Part shown: positions 1-7,120 of the stretch, in pieces
Layout: every line of letters begins with the position of its first letter
Numbering within the stretch: the first letter of the stretch is position 1
Notes under the pieces: generated by a model
What the model was told of the DNA's origin: nothing
The model's database searches: none
What the model saw: the letters and a program-made list of their open reading frames with translations, nothing else
Made by a program: the position numbers and the translations under genes
Assembly: GCA_026707445.1 (NCBI GenBank)
Contig: JAPOWV010000039.1
Location: 1-43,465 of the forward strand
Length of the DNA: 43,465 nucleotides
Reading direction: 5' to 3'
Source: Gammaproteobacteria bacterium
Lineage (GTDB): Bacteria; Pseudomonadota; Gammaproteobacteria; Steroidobacterales; Foliamicaceae

Positions 1-54
1 CGCGCCGCCGCCGGTGTAGAGCAAACGCTTGTAAAGACGGTCACAGTCGACTAA
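1..54 (+). CDS. possible 3' end of an unidentified gene (partial)
   Basis: The first frame reads without interruption from base 1 for 17 codons and closes with TAA at 52-54, giving a tail ending VKTVTVD. A cut-off gene entering the window is the simplest reading, but so short a piece cannot be assigned and an open frame of this length can occur by chance. Bases 55-165 that follow hold no ORF, clear hairpin with T-run or repeat that I can see. Confidence 0.25.
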   Translation, partial: RAAAGVEQTLVKTVTVD

Positions 55-165
55 GGAAGCTCCTAAAGCCGTATTCGGGCGCCGACGCGCTGCCAGGACC
101 GCCGGAGCAGGCAAGAAAATGGCCCACCGCCCAGAGGGCCGTTCGGGGCCTTGTTCAGACCTTCC

Positions 166-552
166 CTAACTCAATTTGACCGGTATGACTTCAGAAAGGC
201 GCGCGAAATCCGCATCCGCTGACTCGATGCGCACGCCGTGGCGCTGGGCGCACGTTGCGATCGCCAGGTCGGCCGCCGGCACCGTCACGCCTTGAGAGCG
301 AGCGCGGCGGGCGAGATCATAGGCAGCGGACCACACCGCTTCGTCCATCGGCAAGAGCGGCAGCGCCTCCGCGAACTGGCGCAGCACTTTCCGCTCGCGG
401 TCGCCGCGAGCGCCATTCCAGAGTTCCAGCTGGACAAGCGGACACCAGCAAGCTGTCCCGGATTCCAGCGCCATCCTGACTCGGCGCCGAACCGCCCGAT
501 CCCCGTCCGGGCGCAGCAAATGGATCCATGAGGACGTGTCAATCAGAATCAA
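166..552 (-). CDS. vapC: VapC-family PIN-domain ribonuclease toxin
   Basis: A 128-residue single-domain protein of normal VapC length. The PIN fold acidic cluster is visible: Asp5 in MILIDTSSW, Glu43 in the QLELWNGARG segment, Asp95 in PAADLAIA and Asp113/Asp115 near the end; in the family these bind Mg2+ and cleave RNA (often tRNA or the sarcin-ricin loop). The Asp95 block is typical of rapidly folding PIN toxins. The gene overlaps the end of the upstream antitoxin gene by 14 bp, the usual coupling of an antitoxin-first vapBC operon. The RNA target cannot be read from the sequence. Confidence 0.9.
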   Translation of the reverse strand: MILIDTSSWIHLLRPDGDRAVRRRVRMALESGTACWCPLVQLELWNGARGDRERKVLRQFAEALPLLPMDEAVWSAAYDLARRARSQGVTVPAADLAIATCAQRHGVRIESADADFARLSEVIPVKLS

Positions 553-763
553 CCGACTGATCCCTGCTCCAGCGCTGCTGGCGAAGCTCGTCGGCAGTCA
601 TTAGGTCCGGACACGTTCCAGCGTACCGGGCCAGTTCCGCAATCCGCTTGCGCCGATTGAAGTCGACGATAGCGGTAACGACAGCTTCCCGCTTGGTCTT
701 CGCGCCAGTGAAGCGGATGACGTCCGACATTTCGCTTCGAGGAATATCAATTGTTGTTTTCAT
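539..763 (-). CDS. vapB: VapB-type antitoxin
   Basis: A 74-residue protein beginning MKTTIDIPRSEM, with the short beta strand and following helices (TGAKTKREAVVTAIVDF) characteristic of the VapB antitoxin family (PF09957), a ribbon-helix-helix-type DNA binder. The C-terminal part would wrap and inhibit the adjacent PIN toxin. It precedes vapC and overlaps it by 14 bp. Complexes of this kind usually repress their own promoter; an inverted repeat at 785-813 lies just upstream. The nearest Shine-Dalgarno-like AGGAG is 15 nt from the ATG, too far to be convincing, while a TAAAAT box at 770-775 would start transcription near the ATG itself. Confidence 0.88.
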   Translation of the reverse strand: MKTTIDIPRSEMSDVIRFTGAKTKREAVVTAIVDFNRRKRIAELARYAGTCPDLMTADELRQQRWSRDQSVDSD

Positions 764-769
764 GCAGCG

Positions 770-775
770 ATTTTA
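770..775 (-). promoter_or_regulatory. candidate -10 box of vapBC
   Basis: On the minus strand TAAAAT lies so that +1 would fall at about 763, the first base of the vapB ATG, which would give a leaderless message. No good -35 is seen at 16-18 bp spacing. Inference from position only. Confidence 0.35.
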
Positions 776-784
776 GCACTCCTT

Positions 785-813
785 GGATTCTCATTTGATG
801 AAAATAAGAATCC
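785..813. promoter_or_regulatory. inverted repeat upstream of vapBC, candidate autoregulatory operator
   Basis: Two 12-nt arms, GGATTCTCATTT (785-796) and AAATAAGAATCC (802-813), are reverse complements except for one position, around a 5-nt centre. The stretch is strikingly AT-rich against its surroundings and lies 22 bp upstream of the vapB start, where the promoter -35 region must be. VapBC complexes normally bind such palindromes; binding here is inferred. Confidence 0.5.
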
Positions 814-948
814 TCAAAGTAAGAATAAAAGACGCTCTCACCTTGATGGCGCACGCATACCGAAGCAATGCGCGCAATCGCCAAAGTTAAAACGCACCGA
901 TTGAGCGGTCGACGCCGCCAGAGGCGCGGGCGCAGTGATTGGCGGGCG

Positions 949-3108
949 TCAGGCCTTGAGGTCGTCGTCGCTAAGCGGGAGCTTGCGGACGCGGCGTCCG
1001 GTGACGGCGAACAGCGCGTTGCAGAACGCGGGCGCCACCAGAGGCGTGCCGAGTTCGCCGATTCCCGTGGGCGGATGGTCCGACGCGATCAGTTCGACTT
1101 CGATTACCGGCGTGCTGGCCAGCGTCAGCATCCGGTAGCGATCGAAGTTGCCTTCCGCCACCGCGCCGTCCTCCAGGTTGATTTCTCCGAACAGCAAGGC
1201 GCTCAAGCCATAGATGATGGCGCCCTCGATCTGCGCCTCGATGTTGTTCGGATCCACCGCCAGCCCGCAGTCCACGGCGGCGCGGACCCTTCGCGCCCGC
1301 CACGCGCCGTCCTTGCGTTCCAGTTCCACCTGCGTGCCGATGTAGCTGGAGAACAGCTTGGCCACCGCTATACCGCTTTGCGCGGTCCAGCCTTCGGCCG
1401 CCGTCTCCAGCACCTTCAGCGCGCGCGGATCGGTGGTGAGCTCGGCGCGCAGTTCGACCGGATTGCGGCCGCCGGCGTGCGCTACCTCGTCGAGGAAGCT
1501 CTCGGCGAAAAACGAATTCATGCTCGCGGCCACGCTGCGCCAGAATCCGCCGCGCACCGGCATCTGCCGCATCACGTAGCTCACGCGCCGGTTGGGAACC
1601 GCGTACAAATCGTTGAACAGAGCGCCCACCGACGACGGATCCGCCGATTCTTCCACCATCCATGGCCAGCGCTCGGCCAGCAGCGAATGCCCGGCCGACT
1701 TGGCCGTCCATGCGCTCGGGCGGCCGGACTCGTCGAGTGCGGCGCGCAGCCGCGCCACATAGGGCGGCCGATAGCAGTCGTGGCGCATGTCCTGCTCGCG
1801 GCTCCACACCAGCCGGACCGGCCGGTCCGGCAGTCCCTGCTTGTGCAGCGCTTTTGCGATCGACAGGGCTTGCACGGCCACTTCCGACTCGATGCGCCGC
1901 CCGAATGCGCCGCCCATGTTGCAGTGGTGCAGCAGCACGTTTTCCGGCTCCAGGCCGAATATGTTGCCGATGTCGGCATGCAGGCGCTGCAGGTTCTGCG
2001 AGGGAACCCACATTTCGCATCCGTCACCGGTGAAGCGCGCCGTGGCCCCCAGCGGTTCCATGTTGGCGTGAGCCAGGATGGGCGCCTCGTAGGTCGCATC
2101 CAGCGTCTGTTCGGCCGATGCAAGCACGGACTCCGGATCGCCGGCTTCAATCCAGTTGCGGCCGTCCTCGGCCGCTAGCGCACCGCGCAGTTCTTCGAAC
2201 ACCGATTCCGTGGTGCTGGTGTCGCCGCCCTCCCAAACCACGTCTGCCTGTTCCAGCGCCGAAGACGCCGTCCAGTAGTCTTCGGCCACCGCCGCCACCG
2301 CCTGGTCGCCGATGGCCATGACCTTGGGCCAGGCGCCGTCCGGCGATTCATAGGCGAGACTCTTGAGGCGGGCTCCCAGGCGCGGCGCATTGAGCACCGC
2401 GGCATGCAAGGCAGGTTCGCCGCCGGCGGAATCGGCCATGAACGGAAATGTGCCCATGACCTTCGGAGCGCTGTCCTTGCGCGGGGCGTGCTTGCCGATC
2501 AGGCGGAATTCCTCGCGCGACTTGAGCCTCGGCTCTTCCGGCACCGGCATGCCCGCGGCTTTCCCGGCCAACTCCCCGTAACTCAGCGAGCGGCCATTGC
2601 TCCAGACCTGCGATTGCTCGGCGTAACACTCCGAGGCCGGCACACCCCATTCTTCCGCGGCAGCCGCCACCAGCATCTCGCGGGCAGCGGCGCCGGCCTG
2701 GCGAAGGCCTTTGTGATAACCCATGATCGACACGCTGTTGCCGGAACCCTGGCCGCGATCCAGACGCGCTGCGTTGCCGTAAGCGCCCGGGTCAAGGGGT
2801 GCGTAACGCACCTGAACATCGTCCCAGGCGACCTCCATTTCATCGGCGAGCATCAGCGGCAGGCTGTGCAGAATGCCCTGTCCCATGTCGCCCACCGGGC
2901 ACAGTATCGTTACCGCGCCCTGCTCGTCGAGCGTGACCCAGGCATTGAGCGGGCCGCCCTCTTCGCGCGCCATGGCCACGCGCAGTCCGAAGACGGGCGC
3001 GGCCAGCAAGGCGCCGGCGGCGGCCAGCAATTCACGGCGGTTCAGGGAAAGAGAGGGCCGGGCGGCCGGATCCGTCCGCCCGGCGGATGAAGCGTTTGTT
3101 CTCGGCAT
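949..3108 (-). CDS. xanthine dehydrogenase-family molybdopterin-binding large subunit (IorB-like), Tat-exported
   Basis: A 719-residue protein resembling the large subunit of isoquinoline 1-oxidoreductase and periplasmic aldehyde dehydrogenases of the xanthine oxidase family. The ATG at 3108 is preferred over the long in-frame extension to 3444 because that extension would run across the divergent iron-sulfur gene and because the protein then opens with a twin-arginine signal ([19 protein letters not shown]). It hydroxylates N-heterocycles or aldehydes with water-derived oxygen at a molybdopterin-cytosine dinucleotide centre. The [17 protein letters not shown] segment near the C-terminus carries the expected catalytic Glu of the GxGE motif. 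The partner 2Fe-2S subunit is encoded divergently at 3227 and a cytochrome c follows it. The substrate is unknown. Confidence 0.85.
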   Translation of the reverse strand: MPRTNASSAGRTDPAARPSLSLNRRELLAAAGALLAAPVFGLRVAMAREEGGPLNAWVTLDEQGAVTILCPVGDMGQGILHSLPLMLADEMEVAWDDVQVRYAPLDPGAYGNAARLDRGQGSGNSVSIMGYHKGLRQAGAAAREMLVAAAAEEWGVPASECYAEQSQVWSNGRSLSYGELAGKAAGMPVPEEPRLKSREEFRLIGKHAPRKDSAPKVMGTFPFMADSAGGEPALHAAVLNAPRLGARLKSLAYESPDGAWPKVMAIGDQAVAAVAEDYWTASSALEQADVVWEGGDTSTTESVFEELRGALAAEDGRNWIEAGDPESVLASAEQTLDATYEAPILAHANMEPLGATARFTGDGCEMWVPSQNLQRLHADIGNIFGLEPENVLLHHCNMGGAFGRRIESEVAVQALSIAKALHKQGLPDRPVRLVWSREQDMRHDCYRPPYVARLRAALDESGRPSAWTAKSAGHSLLAERWPWMVEESADPSSVGALFNDLYAVPNRRVSYVMRQMPVRGGFWRSVAASMNSFFAESFLDEVAHAGGRNPVELRAELTTDPRALKVLETAAEGWTAQSGIAVAKLFSSYIGTQVELERKDGAWRARRVRAAVDCGLAVDPNNIEAQIEGAIIYGLSALLFGEINLEDGAVAEGNFDRYRMLTLASTPVIEVELIASDHPPTGIGELGTPLVAPAFCNALFAVTGRRVRKLPLSDDDLKA

Positions 3109-3118
3109 AGCGAAACGA

Positions 3119-3170
3119 ATAATAAACCGTTCGGCGGAAGCGGTTCGGCGCGCGCCCGGAGATTTCCGGG
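3119..3170. promoter_or_regulatory. divergent control region of the molybdenum hydroxylase genes
   Basis: The 118-bp gap between the two divergent subunit genes holds a minus-strand TATTAT box (3119-3124) that would begin transcription only about 4 nt before the large-subunit ATG, and a perfect 6-bp inverted repeat CCCGGA-GATT-TCCGGG at 3155-3170. A shared regulator binding the repeat is plausible but unproven; -35 matches are poor. Confidence 0.3.
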
Positions 3171-3226
3171 AATCGCGGCGTAATGCGAGGCAGCGGCGGC
3201 ACCCGTGCGTGATAAACTGCTCCGCC

Positions 3227-3703
3227 GTGGCGAGCTTTACTCTCAATGGACGCGCGGTCACGCTGGACGTGCCCGGCGACATGCCGCTTTTGTGGGCGCT
3301 GCGCGACCATCTGAACCTGACCGGCACCAAGTACGGCTGCGGCATCGCCCTGTGCGGCGCCTGCACCGTGCATCTCGACGGTGTTGCCGTGCGTTCCTGC
3401 CGGATCAACACGGCCGCCGCCGAGGGGCGCAGTATCACGACCATTGAAGGACTGGCGGAAGACGGCCAACCGCACCCGGTGCAACAGGCCTGGATCGACG
3501 AGCAGGTCCCGCAGTGCGGCTATTGCCAGCCCGGCATGGTGATGGCCGCGGCGGCGCTGCTGGCGGACAATCCCGCGCCCAGCGACGAAGATATCGACCG
3601 GTCGATCACCAATATCTGCCGCTGCGGCACCTACCCGCGCATCCGCCGGGCCATCCACGCCGCGGCCAGGTCCATGTCGGCAACCACGGCCGGCGAAAGT
3701 TGA
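3227..3703 (+). CDS. 2Fe-2S small subunit of xanthine dehydrogenase-family hydroxylase (IorA-like)
   Basis: A 158-residue two-cluster iron-sulfur protein. The plant-ferredoxin-type cluster uses Cys38, 43, 46 and 58 ([17 protein letters not shown]), and the second cluster Cys97, 100, 131 and 133 (CGYCQPG and [10 protein letters not shown]). It passes electrons from the molybdenum site of the large subunit to an acceptor. I chose the GTG at 3227 because the product then starts (M)[14 protein letters not shown], in register with the family; an in-frame GTG at 3209 would add six residues. No signal peptide is visible, as expected if it is carried out with the Tat-bearing large subunit. Its TGA overlaps the TTG start of the cytochrome gene. 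It is unusual that the large subunit is on the opposite strand. Confidence 0.88.
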   Translation: MASFTLNGRAVTLDVPGDMPLLWALRDHLNLTGTKYGCGIALCGACTVHLDGVAVRSCRINTAAAEGRSITTIEGLAEDGQPHPVQQAWIDEQVPQCGYCQPGMVMAAAALLADNPAPSDEDIDRSITNICRCGTYPRIRRAIHAAARSMSATTAGES

Positions 3704-4188
3704 ACCCAATCAGTCGAATCACGCCGGCTTTGCTGGCAGCAATGCTTGCGCTCTGGGCATGCGGCAGCGAGCAGCCGGCCGCGACTTCCGCGGGCGCCGA
3801 GTCTTCAGCCGCGGGTGCAGTCGAGCCCGCGCCCGCGGTGGAGGAGGAAGACCTCACCACCCTGCTGGCCGCGGCCAACCCGGACCGGGGCCGGCGCCTG
3901 TACATCCAGTGCCGCGCCTGCCACACCCTGGTGGCGCAGGGAAACCAGTTGCTGGGACCAAACCTGCTCGGTTTCCTGGACCGCCCGGCCGGCACCGCGG
4001 CCGGCTACGAGTATTCGGAAGCGTTACTGGCTTCTGAAATCGCCTGGACCCCGGAAACGCTGGATCACTGGATGCGCAGTCCCTCGGAAGTCATTCCCGG
4101 CAACAAGATGATCTTCGCCGGCATCCGCAGGGCGCGCGACCGCGCCGACCTCATCGCCTACCTGCAGCAGGCCACCGCCGAACAATAA
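3700..4188 (+). CDS. class I cytochrome c lipoprotein
   Basis: A 162-residue protein with a lipoprotein signal ([11 protein letters not shown], lipid-anchored Cys21), a low-complexity Ala/Glu/Ser linker to about residue 50, and one cytochrome c domain: haem attachment CRACH at 71-75 and a likely axial Met137 in GNKMIFAG. The TTG start overlaps the stop of the 2Fe-2S subunit gene by 4 bp (TTGA), so translation is probably coupled. Cytochromes beside IorA/aldehyde dehydrogenase subunits are known electron acceptors of periplasmic molybdenum hydroxylases, and that is the inferred role: carrying substrate electrons to the respiratory chain from the outer face of the inner membrane. Confidence 0.85.
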   Translation: MNPISRITPALLAAMLALWACGSEQPAATSAGAESSAAGAVEPAPAVEEEDLTTLLAAANPDRGRRLYIQCRACHTLVAQGNQLLGPNLLGFLDRPAGTAAGYEYSEALLASEIAWTPETLDHWMRSPSEVIPGNKMIFAGIRRARDRADLIAYLQQATAEQ

Positions 4189-4198
4189 TCCGGCCGTC

Positions 4199-4215
4199 GG
4201 CGGCATGACGCCGCC
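4199..4215 (+). terminator. hairpin after the cytochrome c gene
   Basis: GGCGGC-ATGAC-GCCGCC forms a perfect 6-bp GC stem 10 nt past the stop codon. No T-run follows, so it is a weak terminator candidate or an mRNA 3'-end stabiliser. Confidence 0.35.
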
Positions 4216-4234
4216 ATCCCTTGCAACCTCCCTG

Positions 4235-4263
4235 TTGACTTGATGCGAATATTACTCTATATT
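4235..4263 (+). promoter_or_regulatory. strong sigma70-type promoter
   Basis: TTGACT (4235-4240) and TATATT (4258-4263) are separated by exactly 17 bp, the best consensus match in the window apart from that at 42096-42124. It would start transcription near 4270, about 45 nt before the ATG of the membrane protein gene at 4315. Confidence 0.75.
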
Positions 4264-4272
4264 TCAGAGTAA
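4252..4272. promoter_or_regulatory. inverted repeat over the -10 box, candidate operator
   Basis: TTACTCT (4252-4258) and AGAGTAA (4266-4272) are perfect reverse complements with a 7-bp centre that contains most of the -10 element. A protein bound here would block RNA polymerase. The obvious candidate is the winged-helix regulator encoded second in the same operon, making an autoregulatory loop; that link is inference. Confidence 0.6.
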
Positions 4273-4314
4273 ACGTCATTTGCGAGTTAGCTGTCCTGGA
4301 CAAAAGGAGGAGAA

Positions 4315-4887
4315 ATGACCAATCAGCAGCAATTGAAAGAAGACATCGCGTATGTGCGCGCCGCGGCCGAGCGATCCGCGTCCGTTCACATTCCGGCGAT
4401 TTACCTGATCTGGGCAGTGCTTTGCCTGTGCGGTTTCACACTGGTGGACCTTGTGGGGCCGGGATCAGCCTGGATCGGTGTTTACTGGATGATTGGCGGA
4501 CCTGTGGGCGGGGGGCTTACCTGGTGGCTCGCCTGGCGGGCCGCCCGCGACGTCGGACAGGCCGACCGGCGGGAGGGCAAGCGCTGGGTGTTTCACTTTC
4601 TGGGGTTCTTTTGCACCGGATTGCTGGTATTCGGCCTTGTCGGAACCGGGCAATTGACGTGGCCGGGAGTAAGCTCCACGTGGATTCTTCTTCTGGCGCT
4701 GACCTATTTCCTGGCGGGTCTGCACCTTGAGCGACGCATGTTGCCGATCGGCCTGCTGCTTGGCGTCGGGTACCTGATCACGCTGGCATTACCGGCCTAC
4801 GGATTCACCGTCGCCGGCGTACTCGCCGCCACGGCGCTTGCGACTCAGGCCTTTCTTGGCGCAAGGGCGCACCGTGCCGAAGACTGA
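4315..4887 (+). CDS. integral membrane protein of unknown function, partner of an HTH_34-type regulator
   Basis: A 190-residue protein: a hydrophilic N-terminus of about 25 residues (with a short QQQ run), then some six hydrophobic segments and a basic tail. I do not recognise a catalytic motif. AAAGGAGGAG directly upstream is an excellent ribosome site for the ATG at 4315. Small membrane proteins are commonly paired with one-domain winged-helix regulators of the type encoded next, overlapping here by 14 bp, and may sense or respond to an envelope or membrane state; this is context, not proof. It is controlled by the promoter and inverted repeat at 4235-4272. Confidence 0.7.
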   Translation: MTNQQQLKEDIAYVRAAAERSASVHIPAIYLIWAVLCLCGFTLVDLVGPGSAWIGVYWMIGGPVGGGLTWWLAWRAARDVGQADRREGKRWVFHFLGFFCTGLLVFGLVGTGQLTWPGVSSTWILLLALTYFLAGLHLERRMLPIGLLLGVGYLITLALPAYGFTVAGVLAATALATQAFLGARAHRAED

Positions 4888-5200
4888 CCCGAACGTCGCG
4901 ACCCTGGAGGAACTGGGTTCGCTCAGGGGCTTGTTCGAGCACCGGGTCCGGCTGGCGATCTGCGTATTGCTGTCCAGGCACGATGCGATGTCATTCAGTC
5001 GGCTGAAGCAAGTCCTCGAGGAGAATGACGGCAGCCTGGGCACGCACCTGCGCAAGCTGGAAGACGCGGGCTACCTGGCGATCGAGAAGAGTTTCCGCGG
5101 CAGGCGCCCGGTAACCTGGTATCAGTTGACCGATTCGGGACGCACCCGGCTGAAGGAACACATCGCAAGCCTGACGCGCCTGATCGAGCGCGCCCACTAG
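4874..5200 (+). CDS. winged-helix DNA-binding regulator (HTH_34-like, MarR/ArsR superfamily)
   Basis: A 108-residue, essentially single-domain regulator. The order LFEHRVRLAICVLLS, then SFSRLKQVLEENDGSLGTHLRKLEDAGYL, then a wing with FRGRRPVTWYQLTDSG matches the PF13601-type winged-helix fold: the GSLGTHLRKLE segment is the recognition helix and the RRPVTWYQLT strand pair is the wing. No effector domain or metal-binding cysteines are present. I prefer the GTG at 4874, with AAGG 7 nt upstream, over the ATG at 4838, which lies deep inside the preceding gene. It likely represses its own operon through the repeat at 4252-4272. Confidence 0.78.
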   Translation: MPKTDPNVATLEELGSLRGLFEHRVRLAICVLLSRHDAMSFSRLKQVLEENDGSLGTHLRKLEDAGYLAIEKSFRGRRPVTWYQLTDSGRTRLKEHIASLTRLIERAH

Positions 5201-5224
5201 AGCGGGATCAGCAGCCTGTGCGGG

Positions 5225-6154
5225 CTAGTCGGCCTGGCTGTCCTCGGCGCGTTGTGCGTCGATGTGGTCCTTGAACACGGTCCAGGACGTTTCCCTGGGG
5301 TTCTCGGTGCGTATCGCCGGCGGCTCGTGGTATTCCGGATAATTCGCGTTGATCTCGTCCAGCACCACGGCCGGCAGTTCGTCGTAGCTGCTCAGGCGCA
5401 TTCCGGCGGTATGGAACACCGCGACTCCGGGGCGGTCGCCCATTTTCATCCACGGCAGCCACTTGGACACGCGCCCCCAGGAAATGACCCGGTCCTGCGC
5501 AACAGGAATGTCCGCGTCCAGGATCTCATCGACGGGCGAGGCCCCGGTGCCGAACTCCATCGCGTGATAGATCCCGCCCACGGATTGCTGGTAATCGCCC
5601 CCCAGGGGATTGCTGTAGAAGAGCCGCGCGGCGCCGCCGCCATTCATCATCACGCCGTCCTTGAAGAAATTGGACAACGTCGCCGTAGGATTGCCCTCCT
5701 CGTCACGGGCCCAGTTCTCACGATAGTTGCCGGGCGGATCGTTGGCTACCTGCACGACCTCCACTTCCTCGCCGGTCCAGGGATTGGTCCAGGTCCTCAG
5801 GATCTCGTTCGTTTCCGGATCCAGGTAGAACATCAGTTCGCGCGAGCGGGCGACGAAACCCAGTCCGCGCACGGGATCGTTCAGGGTCTCGCAGTGACGG
5901 ATGTTCATGCCCTGCACGTTGAACAGATGGCGGTCCTTTTCGGCCGGCTTGCGGGAGTACATCCTTCCCTCCCACCAGTACAGCGCCGTCTCGCCGTCGT
6001 TCAGCGAGCAGCGGACTTTCATTTGCAGCCGAATGACGTCGTCGGGGTCGTCGAGGTCCAGCTGCCCGCCGTAAGCGGCGCCGGCCGCCAGCGACAGCGC
6101 GCCGATCAATCCGGCCAGAGCGCGAAAAGTCATTCTTGTCTTCATTGTCTCCAT
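5225..6154 (-). CDS. exported DUF1838 protein (copy A)
   Basis: A 309-residue protein with a Sec signal peptide (FRALAGLIGALSLAAGAAYG) and a DUF1838 domain. Segments shared with the three other copies in this window include an RxxxLFxxxGxxV-like block near residue 75, WTNPWTGEEVEVVQVANDP near 125-145, and SKWLPWMKMGDRPG near 235. The biochemical function of DUF1838 is not known; the absence of cysteines in a redox motif and the Trp-rich conserved blocks suggest a ligand-binding beta-rich fold, which is only a guess. It follows copy B with a 13-bp overlap; an internal ATG at 6145 would give a 4-bp ATGA overlap instead. The two copies are last in the operon with a UbiD-like decarboxylase. Confidence 0.82.
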   Translation of the reverse strand: METMKTRMTFRALAGLIGALSLAAGAAYGGQLDLDDPDDVIRLQMKVRCSLNDGETALYWWEGRMYSRKPAEKDRHLFNVQGMNIRHCETLNDPVRGLGFVARSRELMFYLDPETNEILRTWTNPWTGEEVEVVQVANDPPGNYRENWARDEEGNPTATLSNFFKDGVMMNGGGAARLFYSNPLGGDYQQSVGGIYHAMEFGTGASPVDEILDADIPVAQDRVISWGRVSKWLPWMKMGDRPGVAVFHTAGMRLSSYDELPAVVLDEINANYPEYHEPPAIRTENPRETSWTVFKDHIDAQRAEDSQAD

Positions 6155-7041
6155 TCCCCCTCCGGCTCGGTTACCGATTCGAAATACGACCAGCTGGTCA
6201 CGTTGGGCCGCGCATCGTCCAGAGGTGGCGGTTCGGCATAGTCGGGATAGCTGTTGCGCAGTTCGCTCAGCAACGGTTCGGTCAGGTCATCAATTCCCGA
6301 AACCCTCTTGCCGACCGTCGTGAAGATCATCATCCCGGGGCGGTCGCCCATCTTCATCCACGGCAGCCATTTCGAGGTGCGCGCCCAGGACAGGGTGTAG
6401 CGCTTCAGCGTCGCAAGTTCGGGGTCCAGCAGCTCGTCCTCGTACGCATAGGCGTTGAGCATCTCCATGGCGTGATAGGTGCCGCCCACGAACTCCTGGT
6501 AATCGCCGGCCAGCGGGTTGGTGTAGAACAGCGGAACGTAGCCGGTGGTCCAGACGCGGCCCTTCATGAAGTGGCCGTTGAAGGTAATGCCTGTTCCGTC
6601 GGGGCGCCGGGCGTACGCGGGGCCGCGCATGTTGACCGGGTCGTTGGCGACGTGCACGACTTCCACTTCCTCGCCCGTCCAGGGGTTGATCCAGTTGCGC
6701 AGGACCTCGTTGGTCTGCGGATCCAGATAGATCAGCAGTTCCCGGGAAACCGAGCGGTAGCCATGGCCGCGTTCCGGGTCCTCGAAGTTCTTGCACTGGC
6801 GTATGTTCATGCCCTGCACGTTGAAGATATGCCGGTCCTTCTCCCCCGGCATGCGGCTCATGGCGCCGCCCTGCCACCAGTAGAGGACCGTTTCGCCTTC
6901 GTTCAGCGAACAGTTCATCTTCTGTCCGAGAAGAATGGCATGGTCCGGGTTAGCCGGATCCAGCCTGTCCGCGGCGGTAGCCGACGATGACAGGATCAGG
7001 AGCACGGCGCCGCCCAGCGCCGCGCGGAGTGGATGTCTCAT
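6142..7041 (-). CDS. exported DUF1838 protein (copy B)
   Basis: A 299-residue paralogue of copy A (shared: FNVQGMNIR, WINPWTGEEVEVVHVANDP, SKWLPWMKMGDRPG). The ATG at 7041 is chosen over 7083 because GGGAGGACAAGAA stands just before it and the product then begins directly with a signal peptide (MRHPLRAALGGAVLLILSSS, cut near ATAAD). The closeness to copy A, side by side in the same orientation, points to tandem duplication followed by divergence. The gene lies 79 bp after the UbiD-like gene, close enough for one transcript. Periplasmic location is well supported by the signal; the role is unknown. Confidence 0.84.
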   Translation of the reverse strand: MRHPLRAALGGAVLLILSSSATAADRLDPANPDHAILLGQKMNCSLNEGETVLYWWQGGAMSRMPGEKDRHIFNVQGMNIRQCKNFEDPERGHGYRSVSRELLIYLDPQTNEVLRNWINPWTGEEVEVVHVANDPVNMRGPAYARRPDGTGITFNGHFMKGRVWTTGYVPLFYTNPLAGDYQEFVGGTYHAMEMLNAYAYEDELLDPELATLKRYTLSWARTSKWLPWMKMGDRPGMMIFTTVGKRVSGIDDLTEPLLSELRNSYPDYAEPPPLDDARPNVTSWSYFESVTEPEGEWRQ

Positions 7042-7120
7042 TTCTCTTGTCCTCCCATTTACCGGGCGCAGCATAACGCCCATCGATGCGTTCGCATAGT
7101 CCAGGGCCTGTTGGCCTTGG

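Noticed and set aside
868..2178. A 436-residue plus-strand ORF opposite the molybdenum hydroxylase gene
   Set aside because: A high-GC shadow in the opposite strand: Arg, His and Gly-rich with no recognised domain, and the minus-strand frame has full family motifs.
3109..3444. N-terminal extension of the large hydroxylase subunit to 3444
   Set aside because: It runs across the divergent 2Fe-2S gene and precedes a complete Tat signal, so ATG 3108 is better.
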